The position numbers were made by a program, and so were the translations under genes. From positions 744,001 to 808,000 of the forward strand of contig CP181259.1 of the NCBI GenBank assembly GCA_047833645.1: DNA of 64,000 nt, given 5' to 3'. The notes below the pieces were generated by a model that saw only the letters and a list, made by a program, of their open reading frames with translations, did no database searches and had not been told where the DNA came from. The DNA comes from Pseudolactococcus sp041800635 (GTDB lineage: Bacteria; Bacillota; Bacilli; Lactobacillales; Streptococcaceae). Shown one piece after another: positions 38,656 through 47,276 of this stretch. How positions within the stretch are numbered: position 1 is the first letter of the stretch; every line of letters begins with the position of its first letter.

Positions 38656-39425
38656 GAAACCACCTCGATTTCTGAAATATTATAATCCTGAACTTGGTTA
38701 TCCAGTCGCACCTTGACCGTATTAGACAAGATATTCAAGCCGATGACACGCGCCTGACCTTCTGTCGTTTTGACCGTGTCTCCAAAATCCGGGAAATTCT
38801 GACGCGCCTGACGATAAAAATCATCTTCATAACTCAAGCAACACATCAAACGGCCGCAGAGGCCATTTAATTTGCTCTGATTAAGCGATAAGGCCTGATT
38901 TTTAGCCATTTTAATGCTGACATTTGGGAATTCTCCCATAAATTCTGAACAGCACAGCGGGCGACCACAAGGGCCAATCCCGCCAAAAGTTTTAGCAACG
39001 TCGCGTGAGCCAATTTGGCGCAATTCAATCCGTGTCTTGAAATTGCTGGCTAGGTCTTTTAAGAGCGCTCTAAAATCCACCCGATGTTCTGCTGTAAAGC
39101 TGATATAGAGGCGTTTATAATCCAGTGTAAACTTGACTTCAATGACTTTCATGTCAAGCTTATGGTCTTGTACCAAGCGTTTAACCGTTTCTTTGGCGGC
39201 ATCTGAGTCCTGAGCCACCTTGTCCGCCACTTCAAAATCTAGGACATTGGCTTGGGAGACGATATAGCCTTCGCTCGCTAACTCTGATGAAACCTCACGA
39301 ACAACCCGCCCCATCATTTTATATTTTTCAGTTTTAATCACCACAATATCGGCAACCGCATAATGGCTATTACTTGAAACAAAGAGATTGTCCTCACCGT
39401 GGGTAAATTTGATTTCGTAATTCAT
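38652..39425 (-). CDS. ricT: PSP1/RicT (YaaT) family protein
   Basis: A 257-residue PSP1-domain protein. In Bacillus, RicT (YaaT) with YlbF and YmcA carries Fe-S clusters and guides RNase Y. The Cys-rich block reads GGIGPCGRPLCCSEFMG and NGLCGRLMCCLSYE (five to six conserved Cys). YKRLYISFTAEHRVDFRALLKDLA precedes it. It lies between holB and yabA, as in other Firmicutes. A YlbF gene is present at 20.6-21.0 kb. Confidence 0.88.
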   Translation of the reverse strand: MNYEIKFTHGEDNLFVSSNSHYAVADIVVIKTEKYKMMGRVVREVSSELASEGYIVSQANVLDFEVADKVAQDSDAAKETVKRLVQDHKLDMKVIEVKFTLDYKRLYISFTAEHRVDFRALLKDLASNFKTRIELRQIGSRDVAKTFGGIGPCGRPLCCSEFMGEFPNVSIKMAKNQALSLNQSKLNGLCGRLMCCLSYEDDFYRQARQNFPDFGDTVKTTEGQARVIGLNILSNTVKVRLDNQVQDYNISEIEVVS

Positions 39426-39467
39426 AATTTTCTTTCTGAATGCCTCAAGGCATGACTAACGCTTGCC

Positions 39468-40334
39468 TTAACCTAAAATAATTTTTTCTAAACTAGCCTG
39501 GAAATTGACATTAGCACGCCAGTATTGTTGTGCTGTAAACACGTTTTGCGCCCATTTGGGTTGACGCCTTTTAACAAAGCAGATGGCCAAGATGTTGAAG
39601 GCCAATCCCTGCATTTTTTTATCTTTAAATAAGGGTGCTAGTTGCATGATCTCCAGCAAAGCCTCATCAGCGCTATGCCCCAGCGTTTTGGTAAAGTGTT
39701 CTAACTGCTTGATACCCTCCAAAAAGGCCTTATCGGCCGCCAAGGTCTCAGCTTCAGCCAAGGAGGTCACAATTTCTGAGATGAGACTAGCATCCGTCTT
39801 AAGCGCCCCGCCTTGCACTAAATGCGCCTCAATCAACTGAGATTGGCTCGGAAAGGTAATCACTTGGGCACGTGATTTAATGGTCTCAAGCACCATGTTC
39901 TCAGATGCTGTTAAAAGAAAGATGTAAATTTCAGACTCTGGCTCCTCAATGGACTTGAGTAAGGCATTGGCAGCATTGACATGAAGTTTTTCAGCCCCAT
40001 CTATCACCACTACCTGCCGGTTGGTCTCAAAACCAGACTGTGAGAAGGTCAGCAACAAGTTTCGAATCTGCTGGGTTTTAATCGTTTGACCATCCGGCCG
40101 GACCAGATGAAAGTCTGTGAAATCATTGGCCGCAACCAGGCGACATTCCCGACAGTGACCACATGGCATACCGTCTTGTCTCTCCTGACAAAAGCGTGAC
40201 TGAGCTAACCAGATCGCCATCTCCATGGCGCCAAAGCCACCAGAAAATAAGAAAGCATGATGTAATTTGTCATGCTTCAAGACCTGAGAAAATCTGGCAA
40301 AAAGTTCAGGTTGTAAATCAGAAATGACCATCAA
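39468..40334 (-). CDS. holB: DNA polymerase III subunit delta'
   Basis: Clamp-loader subunit, 288 residues, RuvB/AAA+-like fold. The zinc module reads CQERQDGMPCGHCRECRLV. RPDGQTIKTQQIRNLL, VVVIDGAEKLHVNAANALLKSIEEPESEIYIFLLT (Walker B-like, sensor 1 Thr-Ala-Ser) and KSRAQVITF follow. Walker A is degenerate (FSGGFGAMEMAI), as expected for delta'. The start overlaps tmk by 17 bases. Confidence 0.9.
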   Translation of the reverse strand: MMVISDLQPELFARFSQVLKHDKLHHAFLFSGGFGAMEMAIWLAQSRFCQERQDGMPCGHCRECRLVAANDFTDFHLVRPDGQTIKTQQIRNLLLTFSQSGFETNRQVVVIDGAEKLHVNAANALLKSIEEPESEIYIFLLTASENMVLETIKSRAQVITFPSQSQLIEAHLVQGGALKTDASLISEIVTSLAEAETLAADKAFLEGIKQLEHFTKTLGHSADEALLEIMQLAPLFKDKKMQGLAFNILAICFVKRRQPKWAQNVFTAQQYWRANVNFQASLEKIILG

Positions 40335-40965
40335 AAATCTCCGGGAACCTTGTTTGTAAAGCCACTAAAGTCGCTGCCACGACTTGGTCAAGCGCTTGTG
40401 ACGCATCAATCGTGACAATCCGCTCAGGATGCTCTTTGGCAATGGCTTGATAGCCCGCACGGACTTTTTGGTGCATCTCCTGCGCTTCTAAATCAAGCCG
40501 GTTGACTTCACGATCGCCTGCCATCACGCGCGTCAAACCAACTTCTGTGTCCACATCAAGATATAGTGTCAAATCTGGTAAGAGACCATCCGTTGCAAAG
40601 CGATTAATCGCTTCAACATCTGCCACGTCAATGCCACGCGCATAGCCTTGGTAGGCTACTGACGAGTCGATAAAACGGTCAATAATCACGATTTTACCTT
40701 CGGCTAAGGCTGGTCGTACTTTTTCATTGAGGTGTTGTCTACGTGCAGCCGCAAATAAAAGCAACTCAGTCTTGCCGTCAATCGCTGTATTTTCAGGCGC
40801 CAAAATAATCTCACGGATACTCTCCGCAATCCGAATCCCACCTGGTTCGCGCGTTGTTAAAATTGCAACACCTGCTTGGGTTAAGATCGGTAAAATCTCT
40901 TGTAATATCGTTGTTTTACCAGCGCCCTCAGGCCCTTCCAACGTGATCAAAATTCCATTAGTCAT
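40318..40965 (-). CDS. tmk: Thymidylate kinase
   Basis: Phosphorylates dTMP to dTDP, 215 residues. The P-loop is LEGPEGAGKTTILQ. The DR(Y/F) motif is IVIIDRFIDSSVAYQGYARGI, REPGG lies at TTREPGGIRIAESIRE, and the lid region lies around VNRLDLEAQEMHQKVRAGY. It is the first gene of the five-gene cluster. The CBS-domain gene ends 13 bp upstream of it, so it may share that transcript. Confidence 0.95.
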   Translation of the reverse strand: MTNGILITLEGPEGAGKTTILQEILPILTQAGVAILTTREPGGIRIAESIREIILAPENTAIDGKTELLLFAAARRQHLNEKVRPALAEGKIVIIDRFIDSSVAYQGYARGIDVADVEAINRFATDGLLPDLTLYLDVDTEVGLTRVMAGDREVNRLDLEAQEMHQKVRAGYQAIAKEHPERIVTIDASQALDQVVAATLVALQTRFPEIFDGHF

Positions 40966-40978
40966 AGTTTAAATTATA

Positions 40979-41710
40979 TCATTTTTTTGCTAATATTTGG
41001 GGCAAATCCGCGATATTGATCAGACCAATCACATCTGACGGACGTACTTTTTTGTCATCCGTTACTTTGGTGATTAGTAGCACAACCGATTTCTGACCCA
41101 GTTTCATCTCGTCCAGCAGGATTTTTTCCGCCTCAAAAATCGAGGCTGTTGCTGGGATGAACCGCACCATCGCTTGCGAATGAGCCATGATATCTGACAC
41201 TGATGGTCTTTTAGAACCGGTTAAGGCGTGTACGATGGCATTGGCCGTGATGATTTTTCGCATGACAAATTTGCCGTTTCGAATGACCGGAAACTGGGTA
41301 TGGTGATGACGCTTTATCAGATCCATCACGGTCTCAAAATCAGCAAATTCTGGCACAAAGATAACCTTTGAGGCAAAGAGTTGGCTGACTGTCAGCGGTT
41401 TGGTCAGGACTTCATAGACGTGCTGGATCAGGGTAACGACTTCCGGCTGAATGACGAAATAGTTGTCAGAGAGCTTGTGCTGCATCATGTTGCGGAGATT
41501 GTTAAAGAGCTCGAAGTCAGTTGAGAACTCACGCGCACCTGGTATACCCGCCATGATGGCATCTGTCAGCTGGGACATGGGCATGTACTTACCAGTTTTG
41601 TTAAATTTTTTATTGGCGTAAGCCTCTATTTGCTTGTAAATCGAAATGAATTGCTCGTTTAAGGTGTTAGGTATCGGATCGAGCTGGGGCGCTATTTGAT
41701 TTTCAGTCAT
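40979..41710 (-). CDS. CBS-domain pair protein of unknown role
   Basis: About 243 residues from the ATG at 41710; AAAGG stands ~10 nt upstream. The N-terminal ~100 residues form a helical region (FISIYKQIEAYANKKFNKTG, GAREFSTDFELFNNLRNMMQHKL) resembling a small all-helical nucleotide-binding or DUF4145-like fold. The C-terminal half is a CBS pair (PLTVSQLFASKVIFVPEFADFETVMDLIKRHHHTQFPVI... and SDIMAHSQAMVRFIPATASIFEAEKILLDE). CBS pairs sense adenine nucleotides. Function is unknown. Its ribosome site is embedded in a small terminator-like hairpin. Confidence 0.75.
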   Translation of the reverse strand: MTENQIAPQLDPIPNTLNEQFISIYKQIEAYANKKFNKTGKYMPMSQLTDAIMAGIPGAREFSTDFELFNNLRNMMQHKLSDNYFVIQPEVVTLIQHVYEVLTKPLTVSQLFASKVIFVPEFADFETVMDLIKRHHHTQFPVIRNGKFVMRKIITANAIVHALTGSKRPSVSDIMAHSQAMVRFIPATASIFEAEKILLDEMKLGQKSVVLLITKVTDDKKVRPSDVIGLINIADLPQILAKK

Positions 41711-41712
41711 AT

Positions 41713-41731
41713 AAAAAGAACCTTTCGGTTC
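41713..41731 (-). terminator. GAAA-loop terminator overlapping the CBS gene ribosome site
   Basis: On the minus strand GAACC-GAAA-GGTTC is followed by TTTTT, ending the ABC operon. The AAAGG inside it is also the only ribosome site for the CBS-domain gene, whose ATG is at 41710. Confidence 0.65.
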
Positions 41732-41741
41732 CATTTTAACA

Positions 41742-42410
41742 TTATTCAAGTGAATTCGCCCATGATTTTTGGAGCCTGCGTGAAAATTGTGAAATCGCAA
41801 AGTTGATGACGAAGTAAATCAAGGCAACAAAACCATAGAGCATGAAAACTTGTCCAGCTTGGAAATATTGGCCCATGAGGATCTGTGAATTGCCAAATAA
41901 CTCTTGTAGCGCGATAACAGAATATAAAAACGAGGTGTCTTTAATGACCGTTACAAACTGCGAAATAATGGCCGGTAACATTTTACGAATGGCTTGGGGC
42001 AAGACGATATAGGTCAAAATTTGAGCGTCTGAAAAGCCTTGCGATTTGCCCGCCTCCGTTTGACCTTCTGCTACACCATTCAGGCCACCACGGATAATCT
42101 CCGCAAGGGCAGCTGTCGTAAAGACGGTAAAGGAAATAATCCCTGCTGGCACTGATTTGACTTGAAAAATCAAGAAGACCACAAAGATCCATAAAAGATT
42201 GGGGACATTTCTGACCACTTCTATATAAACGCTCGCAAGCAATTTCAAAAAGGGATTTTTACCATTCCGCATGACCGCTAACAACGTCCCAAAAATCGTT
42301 GAGAGAAAAATCGAAATAAAGGCGATAAAAAGTGTCAAGCCTAAACCTTGAAAGAGAAAACGAATATTGGTCGCTGTGAAAACTTGCGCTGCTTCTTGTG
42401 CTAAACTCAT
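41742..42410 (-). CDS. Polar amino-acid ABC transporter permease (second)
   Basis: 222 residues, about five helices, with IEVVRNVPNLLWIFVVFLIFQVK and the EAA loop EGQTEAAKSQGFSDAQILTYIVLPQAIRKMLPA. It is the last gene of an ATPase-receptor-permease-permease operon, an order like Bacillus glnQHMP. It starts 18 bp after the first permease gene. Confidence 0.9.
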   Translation of the reverse strand: MSLAQEAAQVFTATNIRFLFQGLGLTLFIAFISIFLSTIFGTLLAVMRNGKNPFLKLLASVYIEVVRNVPNLLWIFVVFLIFQVKSVPAGIISFTVFTTAALAEIIRGGLNGVAEGQTEAGKSQGFSDAQILTYIVLPQAIRKMLPAIISQFVTVIKDTSFLYSVIALQELFGNSQILMGQYFQAGQVFMLYGFVALIYFVINFAISQFSRRLQKSWANSLE

Positions 42411-42428
42411 GTGTCATTCCCTCACTTT

Positions 42429-43112
42429 CTAGCCGACACTGTAGGCATTTTTATTTTTTTCTTCCATGCGACGCGCCAAAGTAGCCAGCGGGAAACACAG
42501 GACGAAATAAAGCACACCAACCCCAACAAAGGCAGGGATATAATTCACATTCATCGACGACCAAGATTTGGCCGTAAACATGAGGTCAGCACCCGAAATA
42601 ATGGCCACCGTTGACGTATTTTTAATCAAGTTAACCACTTGATTGGTCAGCGGTGGATAAATCATGCGGATGGCTTGCGGCAAAATAATCAGACGCATGG
42701 TATCCCCATAGGTGAAACCTTGTGATTCTGCAGCCTCGGTCTGACCTTTTGGAACCCCTTCGATACCAGAGCGAATGACCTCTGCGATATAGGCACCATG
42801 ATATAAACCGACACAAATAATCGCTGTCCAAAATGCGGAAATGACCAAATTTTGATTTAAAAGTGGGAAACCGTAGTAGACCACGACAAACTGAATCAAT
42901 AAGGGCGTATTTTGATACACCTCAACATAGACGCGACTGATGCCACGTAAAATCTTATTTCGTGTGGCAGAGAGCGAGCCAAAGACCACGCCCAATAGTA
43001 GGGCGAGGAGTAAAGCACCAATGGAAATCTCCAACGTATAGAGAAATCCCTTAGCAAATTCGCCGAAATCAGCAAAGAATGCCTGCCAACGTTCTAAAGC
43101 AAAAGGACTCAT
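42429..43112 (-). CDS. Polar amino-acid ABC transporter permease (first)
   Basis: 227 residues, about five helices, with VEVYQNTPLLIQFVVVYYGFPLL and the EAA loop KGQTEAAESQGFTYGDTMRLIILPQAIRMIYPP. It differs from its neighbour and probably forms a heterodimer with it. An intrinsic terminator lies between it and the receptor gene upstream. Confidence 0.9.
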   Translation of the reverse strand: MSPFALERWQAFFADFGEFAKGFLYTLEISIGALLLALLLGVVFGSLSATRNKILRGISRVYVEVYQNTPLLIQFVVVYYGFPLLNQNLVISAFWTAIICVGLYHGAYIAEVIRSGIEGVPKGQTEAAESQGFTYGDTMRLIILPQAIRMIYPPLTNQVVNLIKNTSTVAIISGADLMFTAKSWSSMNVNYIPAFVGVGVLYFVLCFPLATLARRMEEKNKNAYSVG

Positions 43113-43130
43113 AGTACACCTTTCTTTAAT

Positions 43131-43155
43131 AAAAAAGCATGAACCATGCTTTTTT
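43131..43155 (-). terminator. Intercistronic terminator between receptor and permease genes
   Basis: A perfect 11-bp stem AAAAAAGCATG/CATGCTTTTTT with a 3-nt loop. On the minus strand the T-run is part of the stem. Confidence 0.8.
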
Positions 43156-43181
43156 CATGTTCTAACCTGTGATACCCTAAC

Positions 43182-43988
43182 TTATTTAGCAGTGGCATCT
43201 TTCAAATCATATTTATCTGTCATTTTTTTAAGCTCACCATTTGACTTCAGCGTCTTAACTGCTTTATCGAGATAATCTGCTAGTTCAGTATTTGTTTTCT
43301 TGGTTGCAATCCCATATTCTTGACGAGCAAAACCATCGCCCATGATCTCAGTCTTAGCATCAACATAGCCCGATAAAATCGATTTGTCAACTGAGAAAGC
43401 ATCGATACGACCTGATGTTAAAGCCGTTTTCAAAGTTGGATAATCAGCCAACTCAGAATATTTGAATGAGAGACCTTTTTCTTTCCCCAAGGCTTCAAGC
43501 GCATTTTTGGTAGAGGCCGACTGTGCGACACCAATCGTTTTACCATCTAAATCCTCAACTGATTTAAAACCCGAGGCTTTCGTCACCAAGAAACCAACTT
43601 CATCTGTAAAGTAAGGCGTGGTAAAGTTGTAGGTTTTTTGACGTTCAGGCGTAATGGTAAAAGTCCCAATGACTGCATCGACTTGCTTGTTATCTAGCAA
43701 GGGGCCACGTGTTTGGGCAGTGATAGGGACGAATTCAGCTTTGACCCCCAAATCTTTGGCAATTTTATCAGCCAAATCGATTTCAACACCCGTAAATTTA
43801 TTAGTTTTAGGATCCTTATAGCCGAAGTTAGGCACATCCTGTTTGACCCCAATCACGATCTTGCCCTTGGCTTTGATGTTGTCCGTGGCAGATTTAGAGC
43901 TATCCTCTTTTGAGGCCCCACACGCTGCCAATGTGACAACCGCCAAAACAGTGGCAAGCGTTGCGAAAATTTTAATCGATTTTTTCAT
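43182..43988 (-). CDS. Polar amino-acid ABC transporter binding lipoprotein (glutamate/aspartate/glutamine-type)
   Basis: 268 residues, lipobox VTLAACGA. The mature part IVIGVKQDVPNFGYKDPKTNKFTGVEIDLADKIAKDLGVKAEFVPITAQTRGPLLDNKQVDAVIGTFTITPERQKTYNFTTPYFTDEVGFLV resembles the acidic amino-acid receptor family (PEB1a/GlnH-like), where the Arg and Asp at these places bind the ligand. The substrate is probably glutamate, aspartate or glutamine (inferred). It lies between the ATPase gene and the permease genes and is followed by a terminator. Confidence 0.85.
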   Translation of the reverse strand: MKKSIKIFATLATVLAVVTLAACGASKEDSSKSATDNIKAKGKIVIGVKQDVPNFGYKDPKTNKFTGVEIDLADKIAKDLGVKAEFVPITAQTRGPLLDNKQVDAVIGTFTITPERQKTYNFTTPYFTDEVGFLVTKASGFKSVEDLDGKTIGVAQSASTKNALEALGKEKGLSFKYSELADYPTLKTALTSGRIDAFSVDKSILSGYVDAKTEIMGDGFARQEYGIATKKTNTELADYLDKAVKTLKSNGELKKMTDKYDLKDATAK

Positions 43989-44071
43989 CCTATATTCCCC
44001 TTTTTTAGTAAATAGTCTCTTTTAAGACGACTTCCGTGATTCGTTAGATCTGCGACTCACGTGAGACTTGT

Positions 44072-44812
44072 TTAATGGTTGATAATCTTGCTTAGGAATT
44101 GTTTGGCACGTGGCTCTTGAGGGTTGTCAAAGAAACCGGCAACGTCTGTCGTATCTTCTAACACTTCACCCGCATCCATGAAAATAATCCGGTCAGCAAC
44201 GGAACGGGCAAAGCCCATTTCGTGGGTGACAACAACCATGTTCATGCCATCCTTAGCAAGACCTTGCATGACCGATAAAACATCGCCAATCGTTTCAGGA
44301 TCAAGCGCTGAGGTTGGCTCATCAAATAATAAGAGCTTAGGATTCATGGCGAGGCCACGTGCAATGGCAACCCGTTGCTTTTGTCCACCTGATAATTGAC
44401 CTGGGAAAGCATCTTTTTTATCCCACATATTCACAAACTTCAAATATTTTTCAGCAGTGACCGTTGCTTCTCGCAGTTCACGCTTGAGGACTTTTGTCGG
44501 TGCTAATGTGACATTTTCTAGCACGGTTTTATGGGGATAAAGATTAAAATGTTGGAAAACCATGCCGACTTCCTTGCGAAGTTCGACCAAATCTTTTTTA
44601 GTCGCATGGTCAACATGGTGATCATTCACGATAAGTTCTCCAGATTCAATGCCTTCTAAAGCATTAATCGTTCGAATCAAGGTAGACTTACCAGAACCAG
44701 AAGGCCCTAATAATACAACAACTTGCCCTTCCTCAATCTCTAAATTGATATCTTTCAGAGCATGATAATCGCCGTAATATTTCTGGACATTTTTAAACGC
44801 AATAAGCGGCAT
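44072..44812 (-). CDS. Polar amino-acid ABC transporter ATP-binding protein (GlnQ-like)
   Basis: 246 residues, first gene of its operon. Walker A GPSGSGKSTLIR, Q-loop MVFQHFNLYPHKTVLEN, signature LSGGQKQRVAIARGLAM, Walker B LLLFDEPTSALDPE, switch His in VVTHEMGFARSVADR. All elements are intact. Its promoter is consensus-like and has CodY-like half-sites. Confidence 0.93.
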   Translation of the reverse strand: MPLIAFKNVQKYYGDYHALKDINLEIEEGQVVVLLGPSGSGKSTLIRTINALEGIESGELIVNDHHVDHATKKDLVELRKEVGMVFQHFNLYPHKTVLENVTLAPTKVLKRELREATVTAEKYLKFVNMWDKKDAFPGQLSGGQKQRVAIARGLAMNPKLLLFDEPTSALDPETIGDVLSVMQGLAKDGMNMVVVTHEMGFARSVADRIIFMDAGEVLEDTTDVAGFFDNPQEPRAKQFLSKIINH

Positions 44813-44915
44813 TTGAGACTCCTCATCTATCTTTTTTGATTATTTGCCATGATAAAATGTGATTTTCATAAAGAATTCACTTTTTATAACATGTCATAAC
44901 TTATAACATGTGCCT

Positions 44916-44966
44916 ATTTTATCACATAATTTCTGAATTGTCAAACAATTCTTTCTAAAAATTTTC
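44916..44966 (-). promoter_or_regulatory. Promoter of the glutamate/glutamine-type ABC operon
   Basis: The -35 TTGACA (44939-44944), a 17-bp spacer and -10 TAAAAT (44916-44921), reading left. Two degenerate CodY-like segments (about 10 of 15 matches) lie in the spacer and just upstream. The leader holds a direct repeat TTATAACATG at 44884-44893 and 44901-44910. Confidence 0.6.
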
Positions 44967-44997
44967 AGACTTGCCACGGCTAAGTCAACGCTTTTAA

Positions 44998-45026
44998 TTG
45001 CTGAAACAAGCAAAAAACAGTATAAT
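44998..45026 (+). promoter_or_regulatory. Promoter of the walRK operon
   Basis: TTGCTG, 17-bp spacer, TATAAT, 26 bp before the walR start. Confidence 0.7.
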
Positions 45027-45051
45027 AAAGGTATTAATGGAGAAATTACAT

Positions 45052-45759
45052 ATGAAAAAAATTCTTGTTGTTGATGACGAAAAGCCGATTTCTGATATTG
45101 TCAAATTCAATCTCACGAAAGAAGGCTACGAGGTCTTGACTGCGTTTGACGGTGAAGAGGCACTTGAAATTTTTGCTGCGGAACAACCTGACCTCATTTT
45201 GCTTGATCTGATGTTACCGCAAAAAGATGGTCTTGAAGTCGCACGCGAAATTCGAAAATCTTCAGAAGTACCGATTATCATGGTTTCTGCCAAAGACAGT
45301 GAATTTGATAAGGTGATCGGTCTGGAATTGGGTGCGGACGACTATGTGACCAAGCCTTTTTCAAACCGCGAACTCTTAGCCCGCGTCAAGGCTAATTTGC
45401 GCCGTTCTAACGTGGCGGCAGAGACGGCATCTGCTGGCGCTGATAAAAAAGAAATCCGGATTGGGGATATTACCATTGCACCAGAGAAGTATGCGGCCTA
45501 TAAAAATGATAAGCACATCGATCTGACGCATCGCGAGTTCGAGCTGCTGCACTATTTGGCCCAGCATGTCGGTGAGGTGATGACACGTGAACACTTGCTG
45601 GAAACGGTCTGGGGTTACGATTATTTTGGCGATGTTCGGACGGTTGACGTGACCATTCGCCGTTTGCGCGAGAAAGTTGAAGAGACGCCAAGCCGGCCTG
45701 AGTACGTTGCGACACGTCGTGGCGTCGGGTATTATTTGAGTAATCCGAATGAAAAATAA
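45052..45759 (+). CDS. walR: Response regulator WalR (VicR/YycF)
   Basis: OmpR/PhoB-type response regulator controlling cell-wall metabolism, 235 residues from the ATG at 45052 (GGAGA upstream); earlier in-frame codons lie in the promoter. The receiver domain has DDEKPISDIVKFNLTKEGYEV, phospho-Asp in DLILLDLMLPQKDG, and Lys in DDYVTKPFSNREL. The winged helix ends with TREHLLETVWGYDYFGDVRTVDVTIRRLREKVE and RRGVGYYL. It overlaps walK by 11 bases. This pair is usually essential in Firmicutes. Confidence 0.95.
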   Translation: MKKILVVDDEKPISDIVKFNLTKEGYEVLTAFDGEEALEIFAAEQPDLILLDLMLPQKDGLEVAREIRKSSEVPIIMVSAKDSEFDKVIGLELGADDYVTKPFSNRELLARVKANLRRSNVAAETASAGADKKEIRIGDITIAPEKYAAYKNDKHIDLTHREFELLHYLAQHVGEVMTREHLLETVWGYDYFGDVRTVDVTIRRLREKVEETPSRPEYVATRRGVGYYLSNPNEK

Positions 45760-47191
45760 ACTGCCTTTCACCAGCACCATTCTATTTAAAGCAGTAATCT
45801 CACATTTACTGCTTTTTTCAGCTTTGTTTACTTTGAATGCGGATGGCTTTCTGAGCCACCAAGCCTATTTAACCCGCTTCGGTATCTTGTATATCAGCTC
45901 GCTCATTTTGTTAATCTGGTTTGCGCGTCGGATTTCGGTCGGTTTGAACCAAATTTCAGATCAAATTGACGACTTCACGGAGCAGAAATACACCGTCAGA
46001 AAGCAAATCCCTGGCCATACCGAGATCAACCAACTCTATGACAAGGTCGTCAACCTCGGCGAGAAAACGGAGCACGCCCAAGAAAGACTCGAGTCTTCCA
46101 GCACGCGCCTCAACGGGATCCTGACCTACATGACCGACGGCGTCATCGCGACAGATCGCCGCGGCAAAATCGTCCTGGCCAACACGGCCGCCCTTGAGTA
46201 CCTCAACGTCACAGAAAAAAATCTCCTCTCTCGAAAAATCATTGATGCCCTGGATATCGCTGCCGACTACACCTTTCGTGACCTGCTCGAAGCCGAGCCC
46301 GAAATCATCCTCGATTCCGAAAACGCCATGGGCGAATTCACGACCCTGCGCATTAAATTTGCCCTTTTCCGCCGGGAATCAGGGTTTATTTCTGGGGTCG
46401 TTGCTGTTTTACACGACGTCACGGAACAAGAAAAAAACGAACGAGAACGGCGCTTATTTGTATCCAACGTGTCGCATGAGTTGCGGACACCCCTGACCTC
46501 TGTCAAATCTTATCTGGAAGCACTTGATGAAGGTGCCATTAGCGATCCTGACATCGCACCAGGCTTTATTAAAGTCTCGCTGAAGGAAACAGATCGGATG
46601 ATTCGGATGATCCGCGATTTAGTGACACTTTCTCGCATGGATTCCGATACCATTGCCATCGAAAAAGAAGTGATTAATTTCGTTGCTTTTCTTCACTATC
46701 AACTCAACCGTTTCGACCAGATTGTCGGCAATAGCGATGAGCATGAAAAACAATTCAAGATTGTCCGGCAAATCCCGTTGCAACCGATTTGGATGGAAAT
46801 TGATACCGATAAAATGGGGCAAGTCATCGACAATCTAATGAACAATGCCATCAAATATAGCCCTGCCGGCGGTAAAATTACCGTCAGCTTGGAGCAGACC
46901 AATACCCAGGTCCTCTTGCGCATTACGGATGAAGGGCTGGGGATTCCCAAAAAAGACCTGCCTAAAATTTTCGACCGCTTCTATCGGGTTGATAAGGCGC
47001 GCAGCCGTGAGCAAGGGGGCTCAGGTCTGGGCCTAGCCATCGTTCGCGATATCGTCAAAATGCACGACGGCTTCGTCTGGGCCAAGTCAGATGGCGAAAC
47101 AGGGACAACCTTCACCGTCGTCCTCCCTTATGCCACACTTGAAACTGAAACTGATGTTGAAGTTGACGATTGGACTGGCCTGCCAGACTAG
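45749..47191 (+). CDS. walK: Sensor histidine kinase WalK (VicK/YycG)
   Basis: Membrane sensor kinase, 480 residues. Two membrane helices near the N-terminus enclose only a very short outside loop (LNADGFLSHQAYLTRF), so there is no large extracellular sensor domain, as in streptococcal VicK. HAMP follows (RISVGLNQISDQIDDF), then a PAS domain around residues 120-220 (ILTYMTDGVIATDRRGKIVLANTAALEYL). HisKA has FVSNVSHELRTPLTS. The ATPase domain shows QVIDNLMNNAIKYSP, ITDEGLGIPKKDLPKIFDRFYR and GGSGLGLAIVRDIV. It is the second gene of walR-walK-walJ. Confidence 0.95.
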   Translation: MKNKLPFTSTILFKAVISHLLLFSALFTLNADGFLSHQAYLTRFGILYISSLILLIWFARRISVGLNQISDQIDDFTEQKYTVRKQIPGHTEINQLYDKVVNLGEKTEHAQERLESSSTRLNGILTYMTDGVIATDRRGKIVLANTAALEYLNVTEKNLLSRKIIDALDIAADYTFRDLLEAEPEIILDSENAMGEFTTLRIKFALFRRESGFISGVVAVLHDVTEQEKNERERRLFVSNVSHELRTPLTSVKSYLEALDEGAISDPDIAPGFIKVSLKETDRMIRMIRDLVTLSRMDSDTIAIEKEVINFVAFLHYQLNRFDQIVGNSDEHEKQFKIVRQIPLQPIWMEIDTDKMGQVIDNLMNNAIKYSPAGGKITVSLEQTNTQVLLRITDEGLGIPKKDLPKIFDRFYRVDKARSREQGGSGLGLAIVRDIVKMHDGFVWAKSDGETGTTFTVVLPYATLETETDVEVDDWTGLPD

Positions 47192-47276
47192 TCTAGTCAC
47201 TCAAAATAAAATGCCTACCTGCTTCTCAAAAACTTGGCAAGCCCATGGTAGGTGTACTTTTAGCAAGGAAACGAAA

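Noticed and set aside
44884..44910. Direct repeat TTATAACATG (17-bp period) upstream of the ABC operon
   Set aside because: Kept only as a note in the promoter entry; two A/T-rich copies alone do not establish an operator.
45749..47191. WalK as truncated because it lacks an extracellular domain
   Set aside because: Streptococcaceae VicK proteins normally have this short form; all kinase motifs are intact.
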